Source: Raphanus sativus
Lineage: Eukaryota > Streptophyta > Magnoliopsida > Brassicales > Brassicaceae
DNA: 64,000 nucleotides
Direction: 5' to 3'
NCBI RefSeq assembly: GCF_000801105.2
Contig: NC_079514.1
Location: forward strand, 51,505,372-51,569,371
Every line of letters starts with the position of its first letter. Positions within the stretch are counted from its first letter, which is position 1. The notes below the pieces were generated by a model. It saw only the letters and a list, made by a program, of their open reading frames with translations, was not told the origin of the DNA and did no database searches. Both the position numbers and the translations under genes were made by a program. Below, piece after piece: positions 48,401-60,331 of the stretch.

Positions 48401-51249
48401 GAAGTAGGTCTTTTTGTGTTCGATTCAAAAGCAGTTCTATCCTTAGAAAGAGTAGCTGTGGTAGATGTCAAACTGTTACTAGAATGTTCAACAGGAACCG
48501 TAGATGACTGAGAATGAGGGGAATGTTGAAGCTCAGAGCTTGTATCATCTGCAACTTTAGATGATTTCTCCGAGTCGGAACAAATGTCTGTGGCACCATC
48601 CACCTCATTCTGTGCCTTCTCAAGCACGCCTGATACTGTTTCGAGCTTCTCATCAGAATTTACAGACTCATCAACCTCCTTTCCTGAAATAGTTCCCTCA
48701 TCACAGTTTAGGTCTTCCGCAGTTTTGTCAATTCTTGTATCTGGCGAGGCAGAAGCTGGAACGTTTTGCTTCTCAAACCCATTGGTAGCTGGAAGTGATG
48801 AATTTTCCTTAGCAACAGTGGCTTTTGTTTCGAGATCAGATACCGGAGTCTGTCCATGAACCTGGGTGAAGTAGCGCCAAAAAAGACAAAATAATGTTAC
48901 CAGGTGACAGAAAAAAAATTAATGAAGAATTCCTAAAACCAAATCACGGTACCATACCTCAGTTGCATTATGAGAGGGTTCCACCTTACACGTCCGTGTT
49001 TGATCTTCCACTGAACTCGACTCATTCACCTTTTGCACACTTCCAATCGTAGTTGTTGCAACTGTAACCGTCTCCACAGGTGCCTTTGCTGACGGAGCAG
49101 TCAAATTTGATAACGCAGAGACAGAGCCAGGTTTCGGCTGCTGTGAAGAGTCCAATGAACCAGTCTCCACCTTCTTTTGTGACAGACCAACGTTAGTTTC
49201 TTCATGTGGCCTGGTTTTAGGTGATTCAGCCTTTTCAGGAGTAGGAGCTTGCTTCACTGTTACCCTCCCAGGTGCAGGCAGAGCAGATGACGTCACATGT
49301 GCTTTCGTAGATGAAGAATCAGATGAAACATGTGCCTCAGATGCAGGTTTGAAAGGCTGTGGAGCAGTATGAGTGGAATGGTTGGTAAACTGTACCCTCT
49401 GAGACCCATCAATAACTGGACCGGAGTTAAAAGCGGTTTGAACCACATGAAGTGGTCGTGGAGTATATGTTATTGGACTGGAGTTAAAAGAGGTTTGAAC
49501 CACATGAAGTGGTCGTGAAGCAAATGTTGACACTGGATGTGATCTAGGAGGTGTGTTAGGATGCGATTTTGGACCTTGTGGTTGGCCATCTTGATGAAGC
49601 TCACCCCGTCCACCAAGTCTCAGCTCTTCATGCGTGTCCGGATGTGTAATCTTGACGGGTGTTGTCTTACGTCCCCCACCATATTTGCCTCCTTGCTGCT
49701 GGGGATATTGAGGGGTCAAACCCACACCCACGTGGCCCATCTGAGGATGAATCTGAGCACCCATTGGAGTAGCAAAGCCATGTCCCTGCGGCGCCTGATG
49801 CATCATACCCTGATGGTGCATGGGGTGTGAAGGGAGACCTTGAAAAAACACTTGCGGCTGGATCTGAGGTGTATTTCCCATAGGTAATCCCATAGGCATT
49901 GGCATCTGAAATGAGGTGGGAGCCACATTGGGAGGCTGCATGTGCATATTCGGCGGGGGACCGAAATGCACAGGGTGAGGAACCTGCGGATGCTGATAAG
50001 GTGTCTGGACAGAAGGCATCCGGATATGCGTAATTGGAGACTTTTGCGTTTGGTTTAGAGGAGACATATGATGGACTTGCACATCTGCAGCCTTATTTGG
50101 TGAGTCTTTTTTAGGTACAGGAGCTGGAACGTTCGGTGCTGGTTTTAAAGAAGCTTGCTGCAGCTGCAAACAAAGTGGAATGGTGTCACAAACGAAAAGA
50201 GACAAAACTCAGACAAACTGGAATAAAAGTCATCAAATTAATGTTCAGTCTCTAAATAAAAAATCATCATCTATTAACCAACGAAAACATTCAACAGCAA
50301 ATGCAAGACACTAAGGTGAGGACTGAGGACCTGTGCACGTTTCTGCTCATCCATGTTAGGAGGTGCTGAGCTAGTTCGAGCAGGAATCTAGAAAAAAACC
50401 AACACGGAAGATGATTCAGGTATTGACCAAAACAAACCAAACAAACGAAACAAAAAAGGAACAACAGAAGTATACCTTCATCAAATCAGGACCAAGTGAC
50501 CCGAACTGGAAAGCAAATGCTTTAGAAGGGTCTCCAGGGACTGCTGCCACAACAGAAAAAAACATTATAAAAATCATACATTCATAAGATGTACAGGAGA
50601 ATCTCTGCACACAGAATAAAACAGTCATCCTACCTCCTTTAGCTGTGTTCTGAGACTCATTGGTCTTAGAATTCATAGCAGCAGGAGACTGCGAAGTTGG
50701 AGCCTTTGGAATAGCAGCTCCACTCGTTGAATTCGCGACCGGTCCACCAACAACCGGCTCTCCTGCAACTCACAATACAAAATAAAAAGGTAAGCTAAAC
50801 CAAAACAAGACCACCACACACAAACACACACACAGCGTTATAAAAAGATCATACCTTGAGAGCGAGATTGTACATTAGGACCATTGTGATTGCTATTCAC
50901 AGGAGGCAGATTCACCCTAGGCTGCTGCTGCTGATGATGCCCTCCTTGAGCATTATTGCCAGGCTTCTTAAAACTAACCATTAAAATTATTTAAAAATTA
51001 AAAAAAAAAGGTTAAAACTTTTCAATCACTCGAGAGAAATCGAAAAAATTCCACATCAAATAAATACCTGCGATTAGAGGGATCGACGGCGGCGGAAGAG
51101 GCGGGAGGAGGTCCACCGCCGGCTCCCCTACCGTAACCGGCGGTGGAAGATCGGTGCGGTTGTTGCTGTTGTTGTTGTTGGTGATAGCCGGTAGATCGCC
51201 CGGTTCGCCGATACTGTTGAGTATCGGGCCGTGGTTGATTGTAGGACAT
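45407..51249 (-). CDS. EIF4G: translation initiation factor eIF4G
   Basis: Nine exons in phase: 51249-51068, 50973-50855, 50762-50634, 50540-50476, 50387-50331, 50163-48958, 48861-46283, 46023-45829 and 45737-45407, giving 1620 residues (Arabidopsis about 1727 from memory). It is the scaffold of the cap-binding complex eIF4F. The N-terminal 840 residues are low-complexity (Gln, Pro, Ser), with His/Met-rich PABP/RNA-binding-type sequence. The eIF4E-binding motif Y844-x4-L-L is in EKKYSRDFLLKFAD. The MIF4G domain, which binds eIF4A, spans about 1006-1230. The MA3 domain spans about 1435-1555. By order it is the At3g60240 orthologue. A 57-bp in-frame duplication lies in exon 6. Exon 6 could begin three or six bases later (GCAG repeated). 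Confidence 0.95.
49423..49536 (-). repeat. 57-bp in-frame tandem duplication in eIF4G exon 6
   Basis: Two adjacent copies with 57-bp (19-codon) period encode RPLHVVQTSFNSSPITYTP and RPLHVVQTAFNSGPVIDGS. The copies differ mostly at their ends. The reading frame is preserved. Confidence 0.85.
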
Positions 51250-52124
51250 CTCGATCTAACCCTAATCTCAGCAGTTTTTTTTGTTTGCAAGCTAATCCTA
51301 AAAGCTGTGTGTGTGTGTGTGTGATGATGGTAGTGAAACGATGGTGAGGGAGATAAAATTAGGGTTTTATCGAACGGACTTGATTTTAGGAGGAACAAGA
51401 AAAATAATAGAAAGAGAGAGAATGCAAAAGGAATAAAAGAGAGAGAGAGGGGGGATTGTTTACTGAAAGAAAATAGGGTGCTAAATTGTAAATATTGTGA
51501 AATATTAGGGGTGTAACTGTTAATTTTTAAAGTTACTTGTTTGGTTCGGTCAATGCAAAGAACATATCAAACCAGAGGTTTCAGGAGATCGCGATAAAAC
51601 TGTTCGTTACACATATATATATTTTTCGAGAGAGAAAGAAAACAAATTATAAAATCAAATATCTTTAGTAAAAAGATTAAAATTTATCATTACCTTCATT
51701 TATTTACAGAGAAAAAAATCATTAGAGATAAGTTGAAGAGTTTTTCTAGTATCTCGGTTGTATATATAGTGTGCGTTGACAAATGCTGAATTTTCCATTC
51801 CACGTATAGAAAACAAATAAATGCTTTGATAGAAAACAAACAAATAAATGCATATTGAAAATAACTTCTATATAAATTTGAGATGATGTATGATAAATTA
51901 TTATTATCAGTAAATACTAGATAATGACACGTATTGAAAGAAAGAACCTCAATATTTTCACACTTGTAATAAAAAAATTGAGCTGAGAAAAAAAATAATA
52001 ATTAAAATTTACAAAATTGTTTTAGAAGACATACCCAGTGTTTATAGAATAGAAAACAATGAAATTAAGAACCTCTTCTCCGATGCACACCATAAAACTA
52101 GGCATGTTGAAAAATGTCAGTACA
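51250..52124. other. eIF4G promoter/5' region and intergenic DNA
   Basis: Contains a (GT)n run at about 51307-51323 and GA-rich runs at 51405-51450, likely 5'UTR of eIF4G, then AT-rich DNA with no gene. Confidence 0.55.
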
Positions 52125-52769
52125 TCTATCTTATTAAAACACAAACATTTTGTTGGATCTAACATTTATTTTGTAAGTTTTTAAATTAAATACACATTTA
52201 TACTTTATAGTTAAATCTACATTAAATCACAAATGTTCCTTTCTTTAAACTACTATCTATGTTTCCAAACAATATACTTATTTCTTTATACTATTATCAA
52301 TGTTTCCAAACAAAATATTTTTTATACTACTATCAATTTTTCCCAACAATACAATAATTAATCTTATTATTTTATATCTATCATTTCTCTTTAAAATTTT
52401 GTAGAAACGTCATATTTTCATAAATTGCAAAATAATGAACTTTAAATTTGGATTATAAGATTACAAATTATGAAACTATTACAATTTAAATCTAATTAGA
52501 TTACATATCGGTCATCCATCAGTTCAATTGGTTAGTCTCGGGTTTTAGTGATTTTTTAATATGAATATTTTAAAAACCAAATTTGAATTGTCAGATCTCC
52601 GGATTAACGGGTATAGTCACAATCAGGTTGAATTTAAAAACACTGATTTAAATGCAAAAGTATTTTAAATACACATTCTTCTAAAAATTACCAAAATATT
52701 TGTTAAGTTATTAGTAAAATTTTTTATCGTAAAATATTCCGTGCTTCCAAAGCACGGGTCAAAATCTAG
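52125..52769 (+). mobile_element. non-autonomous Helitron
   Basis: It starts A|TCTATCTTATTAAAACACAA and ends GGGTCAAAATCTAG|T at 52769. A subterminal hairpin CCGTGC-TTCCAAA-GCACGG is at 52739-52757. No coding sequence. Both ends fit the Helitron rules (TC start, CTAG end, A/T target, no duplication). Confidence 0.82.
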
Positions 52770-54212
52770 TGTTCAAATTACAACTAAAAACATCAATTTG
52801 TATGTAATATTCTCCATATGGAGGTTTTATGATTTCAAGAGTGACTAGGTGATTTTATGTGCTCATGCACTGATATAAGTATTTACAAATAAATATATTA
52901 TAAAATTATAAATATTCTTGTTTTCATTTAATTATTTTGCAATTTATATGTATATTTTATTTAAATAATATTATATTATCTTAATTAGACATGTAATTTG
53001 GATATATAATATCTATTCGATTTGGTTATTATTTGATATATTGAATTATATTTACTTTTCCAAATTTAACTATAGTATTTTCTGTGCCGAAATAGACTAA
53101 ATTTTTGATTAATTTTGTTTTTTTTTTGCATTTATACTTTTCATTTTTATCATAAAAATATAGATTGTTTCATTTTGTGGGTTATATTAAGTTATACATA
53201 TCTCTTCACATCAGTGCATAGTTACTTTTCTAGTTAAACAAAATTTAATTAGTTTTATCTATTGCATTAGTTTTTTTAGGTGTAAATCTTAATTTTTTTA
53301 TTGCATTAGTTAAGTTCTTCATTTTAATTATATATATATATACACCATCATAAATTATTTTGTATGGGTTTGTAGGAATAGTAGAAAAAATTGAAATGAC
53401 GACAAGTACAAAGTTTTATAAACGACCATTCCCAATAAAATTTTAAGTTCATAAACGGTTATCATTATTTACAAAATTATTTTGTGTGTGTGAATTACAT
53501 GTAATTTTATACTTCAGATGTATAAAATATAAATTAAAAATATTAAAATAATCATAAACATAAAAAGTCATATTGTTTTATGTATATATATTATTAAAAC
53601 TGAAATATCTTTAAGAATTATTTAAAAACATGGATAGCATTATAAAATGAGGATATAATATTGTTTGGAAACATGAATAATAGTATATTAAAAAAAATAT
53701 AACGGGATTACGTTACTATAAAATTAGAAACCATTATGTTATGAAAAATTATCTATTTGTTCCAGCTTTAAAATATACAAAATTGTCCAAACTAATTACA
53801 TAAAATAATCATACAACAAAATTTTAAACTTCATATATATATTTCAAAAATTGATTCAAAAATATACATATATTCAAACATTGATTTTTACAAAAATATT
53901 TTCCAATAACCATTATAAATTATTTTCAATATATATATAATAAAAATACAATAAAAAGTTTAATTTCAAACACCAACTTAAATTATGGTTTTTATATTTT
54001 ACATTAAATTTTAAAAATATAATATATGTGATTATTTATATGATGGTAGGTATAAAATACTATTAGTTATATGATTACTTTTATGATTGTACGTATAAAG
54101 TATAATTAGTTATATGATGACACATATATGATATATAATAGTGACATGAAAAATAAGTAGCAATATATTTTTGAAAAAATATAGTTGCGCGGGCGCGCAA
54201 ATTAAAGTCTAG
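52770..54212 (+). mobile_element. Helitron 3' end and AT-rich body
   Basis: The 3' end GTCTAG|T lies at 54212, with an excellent hairpin TTGCGCG-GG-CGCGCAA at 54185-54200. The 5' end is not certain. A candidate is near 53580 (ATTATTAAAACTGAAATATC). The body has no gene. Confidence 0.5.
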
Positions 54213-56502
54213 TTCTAGTTATCGGTATATCTTGTATAAATATATAAAATTTTAAAATCAAAATCAAAAATTAAAAATATTAAGCCTTAACGAATTTAAC
54301 AAAAAGAAAATATGAAAAATGATTTTAATATCTCAATATGTGCAATTATAAAATATCTCTAGTTCGTCAATGATATTTTAGTATATGATATTTAAATTAA
54401 TTTTAAAAATAATCTGAGAAAATAGACTGATATAAAAAAAATTATTAATTTTAATATATATTAGGTTGTTTAATATTATTTTTTTAAAGATGATTATTTT
54501 AACATTAAAACTATGTTTTGAACTTTTCTTTTTATGAAATCACATTATCAATAAAACATGTTTTCTTTCCTTTTTGTAAATATAATTTTCGTTTTTGTTA
54601 TATGAATGTTTACTTTTTTATATATTATGTTGTTTAATATTATTGCTTTAATATATGATTATTTTAATATCAAAACTAAGTTTTGTGAACTTTCCTGTTT
54701 ATGAAATAACATTATATATAACATGTTTTCTTTCCATTTTGTAAATATATTTTTCGTTTTATTATATGAATATTTCCTTTTTATTAAATATACTATTTGG
54801 AATATATATATATATATATATAAGAAAACTAAAATTAAAAATTTAATTGCCATAAATTATTAAATATTTTAATAATAACAATTAGATTTTGTATTTTGAT
54901 TCATTAAAAATATCTTTATAATTAACTGTCGTAAGAATAAACGCGAGGTGAACATATAAAAACTTGATTTTTTCAAATAATATTATAGAGATTTATACAG
55001 GGTTTTAAAAAAAAAATAGTGTGCTATAACGATTTTTTCAATTTTAAATTGAGACGTGCTGTCAAAAAAAAAAAGGTTGAGACGTCAAATCATACATTTG
55101 AAACTGAATATATACGCATTCTTTGTTCATATGGTTAGGTGGTCTCGGCATTTAGCTATAAGTTACTATTTTCATTGCGTAACATAGCATAGGCTTACTC
55201 TTAGTAGAAAGTTAGGTAATCTCCTTCTGCGACAATTTGGTGGTTTATTGTGATTTGTTGTACATAAGAATTTAATTTTAAGAGTATTTACAGATATATC
55301 CAAAAAAAATATTTTGTTTTGCCTGTTAAAAAATAATAACAAAACACTACATTCCCATGTATGTATTGTAAGTAGAAAAAATCATTGATCTATATTATTA
55401 TAAATATAGTTTTTGTTAAAAATATTTAAAATCCATATAATTTCTAAATGTATAATTTTCATGTTGTTTTTTGTAAATGTATAATTTGTTATATGTATAA
55501 TTTTCATGTCCTTTTGAATTGGTATTTTGTTCGATGTCTGCTAAGAAAGCACTCAAAATGAGATCAGAAATTAAATGACACTTTTTGATTAATAAGAAAG
55601 ATGCAATTTTCGATGTCAGCTAAGAGAGCACTCAAAATGAGATCAGAAATTAAATGACATTCTTTTGATCAATAAAAACGCCAACAGCATTCCGTTCACT
55701 TTCTCAATATTCAAATTATATGACACTCTCACCGATCATCTTCTTCTATTTATTTGTGTAACTGCACTTTATTTAGGGGGAATTGGAAAAAAAAAAGACA
55801 TTTTAAATTTTTGTTTGTCATTTTAAGACTTTTCATACTTTTGACAATTTTGAACATATTCTACTTTGGTTCATGAGAAAATAGTAAATTTAAATTAAAA
55901 AATTTACAAAAATATGAAAACTTTTGGAAATATAAGTATGACAATTTATATGTTTAATTTAAAAAAAATCGGAATCATATTTTATTTTAGTTTCTAATCC
56001 AGATTAGAATACACATTCTGGTGATCTAATTTATCTAGAAATAGAAATATAAGTTTTATACATCGATATATGCTGGGTATAAAACGTTATGTAGGCTTCC
56101 TTGTCATATATATCTTAGGCATATTTTGTGACGTTTCAATATAGTAAGATCTCTTCACTCTACCTATGGTTATATAACGATAAATAGCCATAATTCTATG
56201 ATATACCTTACGTACTTTTTGTGAAATTAAGATCATGTACCTTTTAACTTATGTGACGCCTTAGATAGAATAGGTCTCCCACGTATTGTACTGTGTTATG
56301 GTTTAGGTATGATACGTTTTCTAGGCAAATCCGAAAAATATGGAAACTGCCATATTCAGTTATAGATGTTTCCTAAATCTATCCCTAAATATCTTGGAGA
56401 ATATTTTCTCCACGATATTCTCCTCCTCCCACGATCTCTTCATCGACCAATCTTCTATTCTTCTTCCTTCTTATTCCATTTTCTTCTCTCCATCATTACA
56501 AC
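54213..56502. other. AT-rich intergenic with local duplications
   Basis: Two related blocks containing TATATTATGTTGTTTAATAT and CATGTTTTCTTTCC occur at about 54450-54610 and 54620-54780. A 79-bp tandem duplication (GCACTCAAAATGAGATCAGA) is at 55532-55681. 56380-56502 is a pyrimidine-rich leader before the MULE relic. No intact gene. Confidence 0.55.
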
Positions 56503-57072
56503 ATGGTTCTAATCTATGTTAAATCTGGTGAATGGATGTGTAGTTGCAGTGACGAGTGGAGTTTCATGGTAGACAAAGAAAGGCGTGGTCGAATGATACC
56601 ATTAGAAACTACTACTTTGTTGGAGCACCTCAAGATCATGGTGTGTGAGGATTATGGCGTGAAACTTGATTCCATTAATGCCGAGTTCAGCTATGAGATG
56701 GTGGATCAAAGAGGGAATCCTCCCATAATAATCAGCAATGATCGACAAGTATCTAACTTTGTGGCCTATGCGAAGAAGGGTTCGTCTACAACCTTGTGTG
56801 TCACGTTCTCTAGTAGTGGTGTAAATCAAAAGGAACGCGTCAATATTGATTTGAATAAGGAGCCATGTGATTCAAGTAATGTTGATGATGAGGAAGATCC
56901 TGAAATAAATTGAGCAGAGTTTGTCAAAACTTCAAAGGAGTCTTGCGATAGAAGGAAATATCATGTCGCTGCGGATGCTTGCGGTGATGCCGGTTTAAGG
57001 AGTGAAAATAATGGAGATAGTGAAAAGGATGATCGAACTTGGAGCGGAGATTTCGAGAATTACAAAATCTAG
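56503..57072 (+). pseudogene. MULE transposase N-terminal relic (PB1-like region)
   Basis: Open from ATG at 56503 to a TGA at 56911-56913 (136 residues), then in-frame sense codons continue for about 52 more to TAG at 57070-57072. The first part (VLIYVKSGEW ... RQVSNFVAYAKKGSSTTLCV) resembles the N-terminal domain of Brassicaceae Mutator-like transposases. The acidic segment after it also fits that family. The zinc-finger and catalytic domains are absent. It is therefore a truncated relic with one premature stop, or the expressed first exon of a decayed element. Confidence 0.6.
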
Positions 57073-58098
57073 GTCAAAATCAAGAATCACAAAATCTAGG
57101 TCAAGAAATTAAATTGAAGTAATCGAATACCTAATGTGAAGAAACCTCCCAATCTTGACGATATTGATGGAAGAACCCTTCAATTTTGACATTAGCTGAT
57201 GAAACAACTCAAGGAACAAAACTTCGATTGTGATGTTCCTTCGGTGTGATCGAAGAGGAAGATGACGAACACGAGGGTAGATAGTAGGAGAGATGAAGAG
57301 AGCGTTGGAGAGGAGAAGGATTGAGCATGATTGATGAAACAAATCACGAAAGGTCTTCAATCGTCATGGAAGACCTCGGCGAAGAAGAAAGGTGAAAAGT
57401 AGAAAGGGGATTAGGGCATCGGGTAAATCGATGCCCCTTTGGTTTATTTTTTTTAACTTTTCACTAATTTTACCTTTTTAATTTATTAGAAAATCTAAAT
57501 GCATTTTAAATTAATAACGAAAAACTAAATAATATATTATAATTCTACTTAATCGATAATTAAAGGGCATTAGGATATTTACAGGGTTTCAAAATCCTAT
57601 TTTCTTAAAACATCTAACTAAAATCATAATGTGACAAATGGGAGAAAAAAGTGGATCTATTTCCCAATTTTCTCCTTTATTTAATAATATCATAATGTGA
57701 CAAATGGGAGAAAAAAGTGGATCTATTTCCCAATTTTCTCCTTTATTTATATTATTATCTTCTTTATTCGTATCATGTTTCTTTTAAATGGTTTCCCAAC
57801 TGTAAGTAATTGAATCATGATGGCCAAAAGAAAGTGAAGGCTGCTAGGAGCCTAGGATCTCTTTCGTAAGCAAACAAGCTATGCGATGACCTAATTATAA
57901 GGATTTTAAAACATTGATAATGGCAACGAGAAAAGAGAAGATACAAGGCATTGCACATCTTATTAAAACGGTGTAAAAGACTAGAACAAGCGCTGCATAA
58001 ACACAACATACCATGAAACTCGAGCTTTTTTTTTTGTGTGTGTGTGGATATGACTTTCCAAGCTCTGTACTCAAAAAACATAAAAGAAAAACACACTC
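57073..58098. other. intergenic, 3' flank of transporter gene
   Basis: 57115-57440 reads on the minus strand like a 5' leader rich in TCTTC repeats and may be the other end of the MULE. GGGCATCGGGTAAATCGATGCCC at about 57414-57436 is a near-palindrome. A 67-bp tandem duplication lies at 57622-57752. No gene. Confidence 0.5.
57622..57752. repeat. 67-bp tandem duplication
   Basis: ATCATAATGTGACAAATGGG starts copies at 57622 and 57689. The copies are virtually identical, so the duplication is recent. Confidence 0.9.
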
Positions 58099-59604
58099 CT
58101 AACGTATCAGAGTTTCTTGGCATTCCCGAGTCTCTTGCTGAAGATCTGGTAAGTCAGAACTGATGGAGAACTTGAGCCATCTCTTTCGATCCATATGGTT
58201 TAGACAAGGATGCATCACAAACCCAATGATCAGCATTACAAAGCTCACTGCAGCTACTTTAAGAGACGAGAGTGCTACAACCGCACAGATGAGTAAGGTT
58301 GGAGGAACACACATGAGGATGGAACCAACGGTTCCGATAGGTATCTTGTATGGTCTCGACGCAGCCGGGTGTTTCATCCTCATTCTAACAAACGCTATAA
58401 ACTCCAAGATCATACCAACGCAGTAGAGCAAGTTCTCGGCAGCTACGATCTCTTGAAAGCTTAGCCAAGACAAGAGCACAACACCTGAAGCTGAGAAGAG
58501 AATCCCTAGCAACGGTGTCCCGTAACGTGACCTCTTGGCAAAGAAGTCAGGAAGCATACCGCGCTCAGCCATTCCGAGAAGCTGGAAAGAGTCACTACTC
58601 ATCTCGGCTAAAAACATTCCCATGTTTGACGTGGCAGCAGCCGCTTGAACCCACCATCTCAACCACGCTCCACCTAAGGCTTTAGCCACATCAGAGAAAT
58701 ACCCATCCGTCCATAACTCACGCTCTAACGGAATCGCCCCGGTTCCAGACAAAAGAGGGAAGATGTAAGAAAGTGCGACTAGGATCACACCGTAGTACAA
58801 AGCCTTTGGAAGCGTCTGGTTCGGGTTCTCCACTTCACCAGCTAGCGTACTGATCGAATCCCAGTAGTTTAGGTTCCAGAAGAGCGTGTTTAGATACAAG
58901 TTCCAGTTCACGTTCCCTAAGTCCATCACAAGCCACCTCGAAGGCTCAAGCTGCGGAATCGAAATCAAACCCATGACGGCAAAAGGAAGGATAGAAAACA
59001 CACCCATAAGCACAGCAGCCCAGCCAACTATAGTCAAACCCCTGTAGTTCAAGTAAGTAAGCATAAGAGTCAACACCAAGATGGCTGCAACTCTCGGTAA
59101 ACCGCTACCTAAAGCCGGGACTCCTGACTTCAAATAATCAAGAAACAGAACAGGATACAAGGCGTTATCGATAACACCACTTAGCCACTTCATCCAACCT
59201 TGCTGAAACCCCCAGAACGGTCCCAAAGCAGAGGAGACCCAGACGACGTAACCGCCGTTCTCAGGGAACATTGTGCCCATCTCAGCGGTGATCAACGCCT
59301 CGGGGATACTCCAAACGAAAGGGAAGATGATAAAGCCTAGAAGAGCTAACAAGGGTCCAGCTGCATTCACACTGTCCTCCACACCGAAAGGACCACCTGA
59401 GACTTCGTAGAATATGAGGAAAATGAGTGGTAACATTGACACTTTCCTAATCTTGTCGGTCGCTTTGGGAGATGGAGTCTCATCATCAACAACGCTTGTG
59501 TAAGGAACCTCATTGTTGTTGTTGTTGTTGTTGTTGTGGTGGCTCATCTCAATAGAAGCTGATCGATTCACTGTGATGATTCTCCGCTTCTGCAATAACG
59601 TCAT
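58099..59604 (-). CDS. PUT2: polyamine/L-type amino-acid transporter (PUT/LAT, APC superfamily)
   Basis: A single coding exon of 501 residues with about 12 membrane segments. Signature pieces are [18 protein letters not shown] (first helix), [53 protein letters not shown] and [20 protein letters not shown]. They place it in the plant PUT/LAT group, which imports polyamines (and paraquat) with protons. It most resembles the At1g31830 product as I recall it. The N-terminus carries a poly-Asn run encoded by an ATTGTTGTT microsatellite (about 59512-59536). Upstream, a 5'UTR intron is likely at 59772-59606 (GTAAGT..TTAG, one base before the ATG). Met20 is an alternative start. The gene belongs to a different ancestral block from its neighbours. 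Confidence 0.92.
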   Translation of the reverse strand: MTLLQKRRIITVNRSASIEMSHHNNNNNNNNEVPYTSVVDDETPSPKATDKIRKVSMLPLIFLIFYEVSGGPFGVEDSVNAAGPLLALLGFIIFPFVWSIPEALITAEMGTMFPENGGYVVWVSSALGPFWGFQQGWMKWLSGVIDNALYPVLFLDYLKSGVPALGSGLPRVAAILVLTLMLTYLNYRGLTIVGWAAVLMGVFSILPFAVMGLISIPQLEPSRWLVMDLGNVNWNLYLNTLFWNLNYWDSISTLAGEVENPNQTLPKALYYGVILVALSYIFPLLSGTGAIPLERELWTDGYFSDVAKALGGAWLRWWVQAAAATSNMGMFLAEMSSDSFQLLGMAERGMLPDFFAKRSRYGTPLLGILFSASGVVLLSWLSFQEIVAAENLLYCVGMILEFIAFVRMRMKHPAASRPYKIPIGTVGSILMCVPPTLLICAVVALSSLKVAAVSFVMLIIGFVMHPCLNHMDRKRWLKFSISSDLPDLQQETRECQETLIR

Positions 59605-59884
59605 CCTAACAGATTAGAGAAAACTTGATGTATAATCTGTCCGAATCAGAGTTTATTAGTGTTAAAAAAAATAGTTTTTTTTTTTTAATTATTAAGAAGT
59701 TAAAAGTCCAAAAAAAGAGAAAATTGATTTAAGGTTGAGAAGACGAGAATCCCCGTAACAAAATTTACTTACAGAGATCGATGATTTTTTTCTGGTGAAG
59801 AAGGGACTGGAGATTCTGATGTCTTGTTACTGAGTAAGACCACCGTAACCGCAAATTTCTCCGGCGGAATTCTCTATGTGTGTG

Positions 59885-59915
<31 letters not shown>

Positions 59916-60331
59916 GGCTCTGTTCTGTATTGTGGAGGGCAAAGTTGGTTTAGGGCATCTCTTTATATTTCATCTCTATGCTGTTAATGGAGGAATATTT
60001 ATGAACCGTTCGATTATAAAAATCGACGGTCCGATATTTGGAACAGTTGGTAAGTTACATTTCTATCCTTTTACCCGACCAGTGGGCAATTTGGCAACGA
60101 GTTTTTTTTTCACTGCTAACGTTTTCTTTTTCTTACGGTTTGATTGTAAGGATTTGGTAATGGACCTAACAAGGGAGTGTGGTTGGGCCTTCTTTGAGAA
60201 CGACCCTCCAAAATTTTCGAAATGTTCGAAAACAATGTTTATAACCCGTCTAGCAAAACCATATGGCAGAAATTAATGAAATGCTTTCGTTTTGGAGGAA
60301 AAAAAGAACTACATGAATTGAAATACTAAAT
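59605..60331. other. promoter/5'UTR of transporter gene
   Basis: Includes the probable 5'UTR intron and a (CT)n run at about 59885-59907. The open frame 59824-60276 on the plus strand is not coding-like. The 17-bp target site of the next element lies at 60315-60331. Confidence 0.55.

Noticed and set aside
59824..60276. 150-codon plus-strand open frame
   Set aside because: Runs through the CT microsatellite and transporter promoter. Poly-Ser/Leu and Phe content is an artefact of that DNA.
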